From assembly GCA_964511535.1 (NCBI GenBank), contig CAZEFW010000017.1, positions 17,542 through 81,541 on the forward strand: DNA of 64,000 nucleotides, given 5' to 3'. Shown here piece after piece: positions 15,427 to 23,914 of the stretch. A program made the position numbers and the translations under genes. The stretch comes from CAZCFB01 sp964511535 (GTDB lineage: Bacteria > Myxococcota_A > Polyangia > GCA-2747355 > CAZCFB01). The notes under the pieces are model-generated. The model did no database searches and had not been told where the DNA came from. It saw nothing but the letters and a program-made list of their open reading frames with translations. Positions within the stretch are counted from its first letter, which is position 1; each line of letters opens with the position of its first letter.

Positions 15427-16125
15427 ATGGCCGGAAAAACAGCTGAAATAAAAAAGAAAACCTCAACGCCGGCCCAACGCGAGCGTCCCGGCACCAATGG
15501 CCCGGCTCATATTTCTCAGCTCCAACCGCGCAAGCAACCGCGCCAGCAGCGCGCCCGGGCCACGGTGGACGCCATCCTTCGCGCCAGCGCCGAGCTGTTC
15601 GCAAACGCGGGCTATGCCGGGACCACCACCAACAAGATCGCCGCCCGCGCGGGAGTGTCCGTGGGCTCCCTCTACCAGTACTTTCCCGGCAAGGACGCCA
15701 TCCTCTCCACCCTGTTCCAGCAGCATCACGCAGAGATGACCGCCTCGGTTCATGGCTCCCTGGCCCTGCTGGCCGATCCGTCCGTTCCGCTGCACGACGC
15801 GTTCGCAGAGCTGCTGGAGCGCATGGTGGCGGTGCACGAGCAGGACCCGGACCTGGTGATGGCCCTGTCCGAGGAGAACCTGCACCTGGCCGGGGCCCAC
15901 AAGCACCACGAGGATGAAGAGCGACGCTTCGTCGCCATCACCGCGGAGATCCTCGCCGGCCGGCCGGATGTCCGCGCAGGCGACCACAAGGCCATGGCTC
16001 ACCTGCTGGTGGAGGCCACCGGTCACCTGGTGCGCTGGCTGGTGCATGACGCGCCGCCGGAGGTGGACCGCCGGCAAGCCGTGGATGAGCTGACGCTGCT
16101 GCTGTCGCGCTACCTCGCGCCCTGA
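15427..16125 (+). CDS. TetR/AcrR-family transcriptional regulator
   Basis: 232 residues from an ATG with GGAGAAGAGCC just upstream. The N-terminal 40 residues are basic and unstructured. Residues 46-92 are the TetR helix-turn-helix (AILRASAELFANAGYAGTTT, IAARAGVSVGSLYQYFPGKD). The C-terminal part is the ligand-binding helical bundle. It is divergent from a methyltransferase and probably represses both genes through the two palindromes between them. The ligand is unknown. Its 3' end overlaps the convergent phospholipase-like gene by 16 bases. Confidence 0.9.
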   Translation: MAGKTAEIKKKTSTPAQRERPGTNGPAHISQLQPRKQPRQQRARATVDAILRASAELFANAGYAGTTTNKIAARAGVSVGSLYQYFPGKDAILSTLFQQHHAEMTASVHGSLALLADPSVPLHDAFAELLERMVAVHEQDPDLVMALSEENLHLAGAHKHHEDEERRFVAITAEILAGRPDVRAGDHKAMAHLLVEATGHLVRWLVHDAPPEVDRRQAVDELTLLLSRYLAP

Positions 16126-17192
16126 CGCCGCCAGGCGAGCAAGGCCAGCGCCAGCAGCCAGAGCGCGCCTGCGCCGGGCCGGTCACTCACCGAGCAGCCA
16201 CCAGCAGCCACCAGCCCCTCCCGCTCGTCCTGCCCGTCCGGAGGCGGCCCGATCATGAACCGCTGCAGCTGCGCCTGCGAGACCTGCGCCTTGTGGATCC
16301 AGCTGATGATGTCCGACTCGTAAAACAGCCGCTGGACCGTGCCCGACACCGACTCGTTCAGCCCGCGGCGCAGCATGGCAGGGCCCTTGCCCGCGCCCCA
16401 CTCCGCCTCGTCGTAGCCCCGCACCAGCTTGGCGTTGGCCGCCGCGGTGCTCTGGTCCGCGTAGTAGCCCGGGAACGACAGGGTATGCGCCACGGTGTTG
16501 ACCGCGAACCGCTGAAAGTCGCGCAACTTGCCGATGGTCTGCAGGCTCACCGGGCAGCCCTTGATCGCCTCGCCCTTCTTCTTTGCCCGCGCCTCACACC
16601 ACTTGTCCGCCGCGCGCTTCATCAGCGCCAGCATCTCGTCGTCGAAGGCGGACCACTTCCACTCGCCGCTGACGGTGCCGGCGCCGCGCACCGTGCCGAG
16701 GCCCCAGCCCACCACGAGGTCGGCGGGCATGGTGAAGTGATCGTACCCCTCGTGGGCCCCGAACAGCACGAAGCCGCTGCAGGTGTCCCGGACCAGGTGG
16801 TGCACGTCGTTGCCGGTGCCGGCGGCCAGGTAGATGCGGTGGCCCATGACGTCCCCCTCGATATGCCCGGCGTAGCCGAGGGTGAAGGAGATCTGCCGCA
16901 GGTTCTTGCTCTCGGCGAACATCAGCCGCACGTACTCCCAGTCCTCCTCGATGGCGCCGGGCACGGCGAGCTTGGCCTCCTCGGCCGCGTACCACAGGTC
17001 CGGCGCCGGGGCAGCGGCGAGGTAGGCCTGCAGGTCGAGCCCGGCCCAGTACACGCCTTGCCCGCGGGCCTGCTGCCTGGCCTTCCAGTTGACGTAGGCG
17101 TGCATGGCCGGCCCCCACGCGAGCGCCGGCTGCGGCGCCGCCACCAGCAGGGCCAGGACCAGGGTGATGCGTGCCATCGCAGTACAATTCAT
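16110..17192 (-). CDS. zinc-dependent phospholipase C-like protein with MYXO-CTERM-like tail
   Basis: 360 residues. A signal peptide is followed by cleavage near PALA-W, leaving Trp26 as the mature N-terminus, as in zinc phospholipase C/alpha-toxin where this Trp is a zinc ligand. His31 (WGPAMHAYVNW), PDLWYAAEE, GYAGHIEGDVMGHRIYL, VHHLV and AHEGYDHF supply further candidate His/Asp zinc ligands. The C-terminus GGCSVSDR plus hydrophobic helix and RRQGAR is of MYXO-CTERM type. It is likely a surface-attached hydrolase acting on phospholipids or nucleic acids (P1 nuclease shares the fold). Its ATG overlaps the MATE stop (ATGA), so it is the second gene of that operon. Confidence 0.72.
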   Translation of the reverse strand: MNCTAMARITLVLALLVAAPQPALAWGPAMHAYVNWKARQQARGQGVYWAGLDLQAYLAAAPAPDLWYAAEEAKLAVPGAIEEDWEYVRLMFAESKNLRQISFTLGYAGHIEGDVMGHRIYLAAGTGNDVHHLVRDTCSGFVLFGAHEGYDHFTMPADLVVGWGLGTVRGAGTVSGEWKWSAFDDEMLALMKRAADKWCEARAKKKGEAIKGCPVSLQTIGKLRDFQRFAVNTVAHTLSFPGYYADQSTAAANAKLVRGYDEAEWGAGKGPAMLRRGLNESVSGTVQRLFYESDIISWIHKAQVSQAQLQRFMIGPPPDGQDEREGLVAAGGCSVSDRPGAGALWLLALALLAWRRQGAR

Positions 17193-18550
17193 GCCGTCGC
17201 CTTCTCCGCCTCCATCTTACCAATCGCCCGGCGCAGCCACAGGATGGAGGCCACCCCGGCCAGGACGCCCGCGGCTGCGGCCGCCACGAAGATGCCGCTG
17301 AGGCCCCATCGCGCCTCGCCCAGGTGGGCCATGGGCACGTAGAGCACCAGCATGTGAACGGTGGTGAAGGTGGCCGCGTGCAGCGGCCGGTTCAGCGCGT
17401 TGAAGCAGGTGTTGCCCAGCATCACCGCCCCGATGAGGCCGTAGGACAGGGGGACCACCGACAGGTAGCGGCCCGCCACGTCCATCACCATCGGGTCGTC
17501 GTTGAACAGCCCGGCCAGGTGCCGCCCGACCAGGAACAGCAGCACGAACATCGCCCCGCCCCACAGCACGGCGAACCCCTGGCACCCCCGGCCCGCCAGG
17601 CGCACCCGGTCGATCCGGCCCGCGCCCCAGTTCTGCCCCACGAAGGGTCCGAGCACCGCGCCCAGGGCCATGAGCGGCGCCAGCGCCAGCATGTCCACCC
17701 GGGAGGCCACGCCGAAGCCGGCCACCGCGGCCTCGCCGTGGGACGCCACCAGCCGGGTCACCAGCCCCGCGCTCATGGGCATGATGATGGAGGTGATGGC
17801 GTTGGGCCCGCCCACGTAGAGCACCCGGGTCCAGGAGTCGAGCAGCAGCCGCGGCGAGCGGGCGCGGAAGCTGATCATGTGCTTGCGCCGGTGCAGGATC
17901 CAGAGGCTCAGCAGCAGGGTGCTGCCCCTGGAGATCACCGTGGCCCAGGCCGCGCCGGCCAGCTCCATGCGCGGGATCGGTCCGAGGCCGAAGATCAGCA
18001 GCGGGTCGAGCACCGCGTTGAGCCCGAAGGCCACCGCCATGATCATGCTCGGCAGCTTGGCATCGCCCGTGGCGCGGATGGCGGAGTTGCCCACCATGGG
18101 CACCACCACGAACACCATGCCGGGGTACCAGATGAGCATGTAGTCGCGGATGAGCGGCACCATGTCCGGCCCGGCGCCCAGGGCGGCGAACACCGGGTCG
18201 ATGGTGAGCAGGCCGATGGTCACCATCACCGCCACGATGAGCACCGACAGGGCGAGGGTGTCGGTGGTCAGGCGCTGCACCGTGAACTCGTCCCCCTGGC
18301 CGATGGCCCGGGAGATCACCGACGAGGTCCCCACCGCCAGGCCCATGGAGAGGCCGGCGATGATCATCACCACCGGGAAGGTGAAGCTGATGGCCGCCAG
18401 CTCCCGGGTGCCGAGCTGCCCGATGAAGAAGGTGTCCACCAGGTTGAAGGCGATCATGCCGAGGATGCCCACCATCATCTGCAGCGCCATGCGCGTCAGG
18501 GTTGGGCGGATCGGCACGTCCACCAGGTTTGCCTTGATCATCGGCTTCAT
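17189..18550 (-). CDS. MATE-family multidrug/toxin efflux transporter
   Basis: 453 residues with about 12 hydrophobic segments in two related halves. Features include FNLVDTFFIGQLGTRELAAI (helix 1), GLAVGTSSVISRAIGQGD, FGLNAVLDPLLIFGLG, LGAVLGPFVGQNWGAGR and LGNTCFNALNRPLHA. MATE proteins export cationic drugs or metabolites by Na+ or H+ antiport in the inner membrane. It is translationally coupled to the phospholipase-like surface protein downstream, a combination I cannot explain functionally. Confidence 0.92.
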   Translation of the reverse strand: MKPMIKANLVDVPIRPTLTRMALQMMVGILGMIAFNLVDTFFIGQLGTRELAAISFTFPVVMIIAGLSMGLAVGTSSVISRAIGQGDEFTVQRLTTDTLALSVLIVAVMVTIGLLTIDPVFAALGAGPDMVPLIRDYMLIWYPGMVFVVVPMVGNSAIRATGDAKLPSMIMAVAFGLNAVLDPLLIFGLGPIPRMELAGAAWATVISRGSTLLLSLWILHRRKHMISFRARSPRLLLDSWTRVLYVGGPNAITSIIMPMSAGLVTRLVASHGEAAVAGFGVASRVDMLALAPLMALGAVLGPFVGQNWGAGRIDRVRLAGRGCQGFAVLWGGAMFVLLFLVGRHLAGLFNDDPMVMDVAGRYLSVVPLSYGLIGAVMLGNTCFNALNRPLHAATFTTVHMLVLYVPMAHLGEARWGLSGIFVAAAAAGVLAGVASILWLRRAIGKMEAEKATA

Positions 18551-18604
18551 GGCGGCTCAGGTCATACCATGGGCCGGTGCCCCGTGGCGAACAGGCGCGG
18601 GCGC

Positions 18605-20629
18605 TCAGGGCGACGGCGGGGCGACCTTCCAGACGAAGGCGCTTGTATTGGAGGAGGTGGGCAAGGTCACGCCGCCGTATTTGCTGCCATTGCCGAGGTA
18701 CGCGCCGGTGACCCACATGCGCCCCGCCGGTTCGGCGGCGATGCCGTAGCCGATGTCGTAGGAGGTACCACCGCCGAGGGTGACCCACGAGAACTTACCG
18801 GCGGGGGTCAGCCCCGCGACCATGGCGTCGAAGTACCCGGCGGAGGTGACGGTCGTGGCGCCGAAGGTGGCGGTCGCTTTCTGGGAGGTGTTCGCGTCTC
18901 CCACCAGGCCGGTGATGAGCACGTTGCCCTTGCCGTCCAGCGCGATATCCTGGGCGCTGTCGTTCAGGGTGCCGCCGGCCGAGCGGGCCCACTTGTAGCT
19001 GCCCTTGCTGTCCAGCCTGGCCACGAGGGCGTCCTCTTTCCCGCTGGAGGAGAGGCTGTCCTTGCCCAGCTTGACCGTGCCCTCGAACGCCCCGGCGACG
19101 AAGCTGTCGCCGCTGATGCCTGCTGCGATACCCATGCTGAGCGGTGTGTCCCTCGCCCAGCCGCCTGCGGCCACGGCCCAGCGCCAGTCGCCGGACTTGC
19201 CAAGCCGCGCCACCACGTTGACCCGCTTGAGTCCCGCGGGCATGGGCACGGTGATCTTTGGTCCAAAGGTCCCGGCGCCTGACAGCGTACTCGCGACATG
19301 AACCTCGCCCGACGCGTCCACGGCGATGCTGGTGCCGGTGTCGCCGCTGTTCTTGCTGCCGCCCAGGCTCGCCCAGGTGAACTTCTGGCTGGCCCCCTCC
19401 AGCTGGGCCACGAAGAGGTCCGACGACCCGCCGTCAATCTTCAACGACCCTGACTTCGTCGGCAGGTAAACGGTCCCGGAGACGCTGCCGGTGACGTGGG
19501 GGTTGCCGCTACTGTCCATGGCGATGGCGTAGGACTGGGGCCTGCCGGTGCCCCCCGTGCCCTTGATGGGCACGGCCCAGAGGAACTTGCCGTCGCTGTC
19601 CAGCTTGGCCACGAAGCTGGCCATGTTCTTGTCGGCGTACAGGGTGAGGCCGCCGAAGGTGGCCGAGGTGATGGTGGTGGAGCCGTTGCCGTAGTAGCCG
19701 GTGATGTAGATCCCACCCTTGCTGTCCACGGCGATGCCCCGCCCGACGTCGATCTCCTTGCCCCCGGCAGAGACCGCCCAGAGGAACTTGCCGGAGGGGC
19801 TCACCTTGGCCACGAAGATGTCCGCCTTGCCCAGCGAGGTCAGGGTCGTGACGCCGAACTTGGCCTGGGTGGCGCCGGCGGTCTTGAAGTCGCCGTACTG
19901 ACCGATGATGTAGCTGTGGCCCTGCCCATCCGCGGCCACCGCCCAGGGCAGGGCCACAGCGGGGCTCCCCCCGGCGATAACCCAGGTGCACCCCGAAGGG
20001 TCCAGCGCCTTGCAGTCGGGCTTGCACGCCAGCGTCCCGCCGGCGAAGCCCTGCAGCTTGCAGGTCTGGCCGGCCAGGTTGGAGCCGTCGCACTTCTCAC
20101 CCGAGTCGATGACGCCGTTGCCGCAAGGCGGCATGTCCGCGTCCGAGCCGGCGTCGGTGGGCGCGCTGTCCGGCCCGCCGTCAGGGCCGCCGTCAGGGCC
20201 GCCGCCGTCGACCAGGCCCGCGCCCTTCAGGGTCAGGGAGAGCACCGTGCAGGCGTCCCCGGCGCCCTGAAAGTTGTGCTGCACCGCCGCGAGCAACGAT
20301 CCCGCGGAGGAGAACGCCTGAACCTCGAGCTGCGCGCTGTAGCCGCCCTGGCCCGCGGCGCCCACGTGGAGTTCGAAGGATGTGGCGCCGTCCTCCAGCC
20401 GCCCCTGCAGTTCAATGGTGCGGGAGCTCAGCTTGCCGGCGATGGTCACGTCCACTTTGAGCCGGGACAGCTGCGCGCCGTCCACCCCCGAGCCGAGCCC
20501 CAGCTCGACCCTGAAGGCCGGCGCCTCGGCCTCGCACGGCTCGTCCTGGCAGCCCGCCGCGCCGAGCAGCCCCAGCAAGGAGGCCGCCACCAGCGCCCTG
20601 GCAGTGAGATGTCGGCTCAGAAGTTCCAT
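18605..20629 (-). CDS. SBBP-repeat (beta-propeller) lipoprotein
   Basis: 674 residues. Signal ends in lipobox LGAAGC (Cys27). Residues 28-150 form an Ig-like domain, then a PDGGPDSAPTDAGSD spacer and a myxobacterial Cys-rich repeat (CGNGVIDSGEKCDGSNLAG). The remaining 450 residues are SBBP-type blades, each with a pattern such as SPSGKFLWAVSAGG, IAVDSKGGIYITGYY and LDSDGKFLWAVPIKG. Such propellers are surface-exposed and of unknown ligand. The start overlaps the upstream TPR gene by 13 bases, so the two are probably cotranscribed. Confidence 0.88.
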   Translation of the reverse strand: MELLSRHLTARALVAASLLGLLGAAGCQDEPCEAEAPAFRVELGLGSGVDGAQLSRLKVDVTIAGKLSSRTIELQGRLEDGATSFELHVGAAGQGGYSAQLEVQAFSSAGSLLAAVQHNFQGAGDACTVLSLTLKGAGLVDGGGPDGGPDGGPDSAPTDAGSDADMPPCGNGVIDSGEKCDGSNLAGQTCKLQGFAGGTLACKPDCKALDPSGCTWVIAGGSPAVALPWAVAADGQGHSYIIGQYGDFKTAGATQAKFGVTTLTSLGKADIFVAKVSPSGKFLWAVSAGGKEIDVGRGIAVDSKGGIYITGYYGNGSTTITSATFGGLTLYADKNMASFVAKLDSDGKFLWAVPIKGTGGTGRPQSYAIAMDSSGNPHVTGSVSGTVYLPTKSGSLKIDGGSSDLFVAQLEGASQKFTWASLGGSKNSGDTGTSIAVDASGEVHVASTLSGAGTFGPKITVPMPAGLKRVNVVARLGKSGDWRWAVAAGGWARDTPLSMGIAAGISGDSFVAGAFEGTVKLGKDSLSSSGKEDALVARLDSKGSYKWARSAGGTLNDSAQDIALDGKGNVLITGLVGDANTSQKATATFGATTVTSAGYFDAMVAGLTPAGKFSWVTLGGGTSYDIGYGIAAEPAGRMWVTGAYLGNGSKYGGVTLPTSSNTSAFVWKVAPPSP

Positions 20630-21183
20630 ACACCCAGCTCGGCCGGTGGTGGCCCCTCACGCGTACCCGCCACCACGCCCACCGTGACGCCGCCCACCAC
20701 CACCGCGCCCACCAGCGTCCAGAACCACCACTTCTTGTAGATCGGCGTGGCCGAAGGCGGCGCCCGGCTGGCGCCCTCTCCGCTGGCGCTGTCCACGGCG
20801 GCGGCCGGCATCGCGGGCTGCCGGATTTCGCGGTCCTTCAACGCCCGGATCTTCGCCTCCACCGCGGCCCGGTCGGCGAAGTCCGGCTTCTTCTCCAGCA
20901 ACCGCTCGTACTGGCGCGCCGCCTGCTTCGGCCGGCCCATCTGCTCCAGGCAGCGGCCCATGTTGTAGTGCATGTAGGCCGTCGGGGTCAGGGTCTGCGC
21001 CCGCTGGAAGGCCTCGAGGGCAGCCTCATACTTCTTCTCGGCGTAGTACTTCTCTCCCAGCTTGAAGTAGAGCCTGGCCTTGTCCTTGTCCTTGTCGCTA
21101 TCAGGGCTCTGCTGCGCCGTGGCCGTCGCGCAGGTCACCAGCAGGACCGCACCTGCCGCCAGCAATGATGCCCAGGATTTCAT
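20617..21183 (-). CDS. TPR protein with C-terminal membrane helix
   Basis: 188 residues. Signal peptide MKSWASLLAAGAVLLVTCAT with cleavage near ATA-Q. Two TPR units follow (KDKARLYFKLGEKYYAEKKY, ALEAFQRAQTLTPTAYMHYN, PKQAARQYERLLEKKPDFAD). A Ser/Ala linker leads to KKWWFWTLVGAVVVGGVTVG, a transmembrane helix. It is likely an envelope scaffold anchored near its C-terminus. An upstream in-frame start at 21228 would spoil the signal peptide. Confidence 0.82.
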   Translation of the reverse strand: MKSWASLLAAGAVLLVTCATATAQQSPDSDKDKDKARLYFKLGEKYYAEKKYEAALEAFQRAQTLTPTAYMHYNMGRCLEQMGRPKQAARQYERLLEKKPDFADRAAVEAKIRALKDREIRQPAMPAAAVDSASGEGASRAPPSATPIYKKWWFWTLVGAVVVGGVTVGVVAGTREGPPPAELGVWNF

Positions 21184-21318
21184 CGAGCACACCCCGCGCC
21201 TCCACCTGATTGATGTGTTTCGGACCATATATTTCTATCATGTCGATGGGATTTGTCTCGCCGCAGAGGGATCTTTGCCCTGGCGCGTCCCGGGCGCTTA
21301 CGAGGCCGATGAACTTGC

Positions 21319-22272
21319 TCAGTAATCGGTGGTGACGGTGCGGTGGTGGGGCGCGTCCACGCCGAAGCCTTCGCGCCAGAGCCAGTAGTCGAGCTGCGCC
21401 GCGCAGAAATCCGCGCCAGCCGCGCGCCCTGCGTCCACCAGCAGCTCGCAGGCGCCCACGGTGGCCACGCGGAGCTCCGCCTCCGCGCGCTCCGCCTCTG
21501 CCAGCGGCTCCAGGGCGTCCACGCGTCGGGCCAGGTCCGACGAATAGACCAGCACCCCCAGGTGACGCAGCACCCTCGGCAGCATGTAGTCGGCGTAGGC
21601 GGTGAGGCGCTCCACGCCGTGGAGGCCGGGCGCGCCCAGCGCCAGCCGCCGGGCGTGCAGCATGCCGGCGGCCAGCTGCGCCCGCTTGAGCAGCGGCAGC
21701 TCCCGGCCGGCCAGCTCGCGGCCATCTCGGTAGGAAGGGAACGTCTCGGCCAGGAAGCCGGCCATGCCCGCGGCGTCCACGCCGGCGGCGGCCACGGCGT
21801 TCTCCAGGCGGCCGTCAAATCGTGCGGCCACCACCGCGGCCACCTCTCGCAGGATCTCCACCCGCCGCGCCACCAGCGGCAGAGTGCCCTGGCCTCCCTG
21901 GAAGATGCCGGGCGCCTCGGCGTCCAGCACCGCCGCGTCGCACAGGTCGAGCCCGGCGTCCATGCCGAGGCGCAGGGCGGCCAGCAACCCCGGGGCGTCG
22001 TCCTGCACCTCCCCGGCCTGCTCCACCGCCCACATGCGCTGCCCCGGCTCCACCCAGTAGCAGAAGTTCAGCGCGTTTCCGAGCCAGACCAGGGCGTCGG
22101 TGCCCGGGCCGGCCTGCTCCGGGAAGGCCGGGAAGTCCCAGCGCGGCCACCCGGGCGGGTCAGCGGCCAGGCGGTCGGCAGTGGCGGCCACGGCCGCCGC
22201 GTCCACGGCGACATGCTGCATCTCGGGGAGGATCTCGCGGCAAACGCGAGCCAGGGCGCGGGGATCAAACAT
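21319..22272 (-). CDS. queuosine-salvage nucleotide glycosidase (DUF2419/QNG1 family)
   Basis: 317 residues. Family landmarks are VWLGNALNFCYWVEPGQRMW, the FLAETFPSYRDGR region, LTAYADYMLPRVLRHLGVL and AAQLDYWLWREGF. The eukaryotic homologue (C9orf64/QNG1) releases queuine from queuosine 5'-monophosphate, allowing reuse in tRNA modification. The start at 22272 gives full family length without extension; the divergent gene starts 39 bases away. No other queuosine gene (tgt, que) is in the window. Confidence in the family is good; activity in this organism is inferred. Confidence 0.85.
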   Translation of the reverse strand: MFDPRALARVCREILPEMQHVAVDAAAVAATADRLAADPPGWPRWDFPAFPEQAGPGTDALVWLGNALNFCYWVEPGQRMWAVEQAGEVQDDAPGLLAALRLGMDAGLDLCDAAVLDAEAPGIFQGGQGTLPLVARRVEILREVAAVVAARFDGRLENAVAAAGVDAAGMAGFLAETFPSYRDGRELAGRELPLLKRAQLAAGMLHARRLALGAPGLHGVERLTAYADYMLPRVLRHLGVLVYSSDLARRVDALEPLAEAERAEAELRVATVGACELLVDAGRAAGADFCAAQLDYWLWREGFGVDAPHHRTVTTDY

Positions 22273-22311
22273 GGGCAGAAGGCTAGCACAGGCCGTGTTA
22301 ACTTCCCCTCC

Positions 22312-23142
22312 ATGCGCATCGCCCTCGTACAGCAGCACGCCACGGCGGACCTGCAAGACAACCTCGCCCGCGGGCTCTCCGCCCTGGAGCGCGCGGCCAG
22401 CGAAGGCGCCCAGCTGGTGGCCTACGCCGAGCTGGCCTTCGAGCCGTTCTACCCCCAGCGGCGGGCAGACGGGGATGTGCGCGCGCTGGCCCAGACGGTG
22501 CCCGGGCCGATCACCGATCAGTTCGCGGTGCTCGCCCGCGAGCTCGGCGTGGTGGTGGTGCTCAACCTGTTCGAGCGCGATGGCGATCAAACCTACGACA
22601 GCTCGCCAGTCATAGACGCCGACGGCGCGCTGCTGGGCCGGGCCCGCATGGTGCACATCACCGACTACGACGGGTTCCACGAGCAGGGCTACTACGCGCC
22701 CGGCGACCGCGGCGCGCCGGTGTTCGATACGGCGGCGGGCCGGGTGGGGGTGGCCATCTGCTACGACCGGCACTTCCCTGAGTACATGCGAGCGTTGGCC
22801 CTGGGCGGCGCGGAGCTGGTGGTGGTGCCCCAGGCGGGCGCCGTGGGCGAGTGGCCCGAGGGGCTGTACGAGGCCGAGCTGCAGGTGGCGGCGTTCCAGA
22901 ACGGCTACTACACCGCGCTGTGCAACCGCGTGGGTCCGGAGGAGCGCCTCACCTTCGCCGGCGAGTCGTTCGTCTGCGCGCCGGACGGCAGGGTGATGGC
23001 CCGGGCCCCCGAGGCCGAGGACCACCTGCTGCTGGCCGACCTCGACCTCGATCAGGTGGAGCGCTCCCACGCCAGGACCCTCTTCTTGCGCGATCGCCGC
23101 CCCGAGCTGTACGGGCCGTGGCTGGGAGAGCGCCGTGGCTAA
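22312..23142 (+). CDS. nitrilase-fold carbon-nitrogen hydrolase, catalytic Lys apparently replaced
   Basis: 276 residues of the CN-hydrolase superfamily. Glu40 (AYAELAFEP) and Cys150 (VGVAICYDRHFPEYM) of the Glu-Lys-Cys triad are present, and FHEQGYYAPGD contains the auxiliary Glu. The Lys normally found before the conserved His (RK-x-H) is replaced: the sequence is LLGRARMVHI with Met113 at that place. The enzyme may use a different residue, have altered chemistry or be inactive. Relatives include N-carbamoylputrescine amidase and beta-ureidopropionase. It is divergent from the queuosine-salvage gene and overlaps plsC. Confidence 0.82.
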   Translation: MRIALVQQHATADLQDNLARGLSALERAASEGAQLVAYAELAFEPFYPQRRADGDVRALAQTVPGPITDQFAVLARELGVVVVLNLFERDGDQTYDSSPVIDADGALLGRARMVHITDYDGFHEQGYYAPGDRGAPVFDTAAGRVGVAICYDRHFPEYMRALALGGAELVVVPQAGAVGEWPEGLYEAELQVAAFQNGYYTALCNRVGPEERLTFAGESFVCAPDGRVMARAPEAEDHLLLADLDLDQVERSHARTLFLRDRRPELYGPWLGERRG

Positions 23143-23914
23143 GCGGGAGCCAGGACAGCGGCGACGCGACGGGCTGCGCACCCTGTTCTTGCCCTACACA
23201 TTTGGGGTCTTCACCCCCTTCCTCGCGGTCTCTACCGTCGGCCTCGGCATCCTGGCCGTGTTGGTGTGCATGCTCAGCCAGCGCGCCAGCTTCCACATCG
23301 GCACGCTCTGGGCCTGGGTGCTGTGCAGGGTGGCCTTTACCAGGGTGCGGGTGCACGGCCGGGACAAAATCGCCCCCGACACCTCGTACATCATCATGAG
23401 CAACCACCAGAGCCACTTCGACGTGCTGGCGTTCTACGGCCACTGGCGGCGACAGTTCCGCTGGGTGCTCAAGGAGGAGCTGCGCCGCGCGCCCGGCATC
23501 GGCTGGTACTGCTCGGCCGGCGGGCACCTGTTCATCGACCGCTCCTGCCGGGAGAAGGCCATCGCCAGCCTGAGGCGCGCCGGGCCGCTGCTGCGGGGCG
23601 GCATCTCGGTGATGATGTTCCCGGAGGGCACCCGCAGCACCAGCGGACGCCTGCGGCCATTCAAGAAGGGCGGCTTCATGCTGGCTCTGGACCTGGGCCT
23701 GCCGATCCTGCCGGTCTCCATCAGCGGCTCCCGGCATGTGCTGCCCAACAAGACCGCTCGCCTGCTGCCCGGCACCATCGACATCACCATCCATGATCCC
23801 ATCGACACATCGGCCTACAGCGAGGATCGGCGAGACGAGCTGATGGCAGAGGTGCGCCGGGTGATCCGCGCGGGGCTGAGCGAGTGGGAGCAGGGGGCCC
23901 GGGACGACGCCTGA
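23135..23914 (+). CDS. plsC: 1-acyl-sn-glycerol-3-phosphate acyltransferase
   Basis: 259 residues from a GTG with GGGAG upstream, overlapping the stop of the nitrilase-like gene by eight bases. Acyltransferase motif I is NHQSHFD (His91, Asp96), motif II region GGHLFIDRS, motif III MFPEGTRSTSG (162-171) and motif IV LGLPILPVSISGS. A hydrophobic segment (FLAVSTVGLGILAVLVCML) anchors it in the inner membrane. It converts lysophosphatidic acid to phosphatidic acid in phospholipid synthesis. A second plsC elsewhere cannot be excluded, and acyl acceptor specificity is not shown. Confidence 0.88.
   Translation: MAKREPGQRRRDGLRTLFLPYTFGVFTPFLAVSTVGLGILAVLVCMLSQRASFHIGTLWAWVLCRVAFTRVRVHGRDKIAPDTSYIIMSNHQSHFDVLAFYGHWRRQFRWVLKEELRRAPGIGWYCSAGGHLFIDRSCREKAIASLRRAGPLLRGGISVMMFPEGTRSTSGRLRPFKKGGFMLALDLGLPILPVSISGSRHVLPNKTARLLPGTIDITIHDPIDTSAYSEDRRDELMAEVRRVIRAGLSEWEQGARDDA

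Noticed and set aside
21343..22311. A 5' extension of the nitrilase-like frame through the queuosine-salvage gene
   Set aside because: The nitrilase domain starts at the Met at 22312; the upstream part is antisense to a clear gene and has biased composition.
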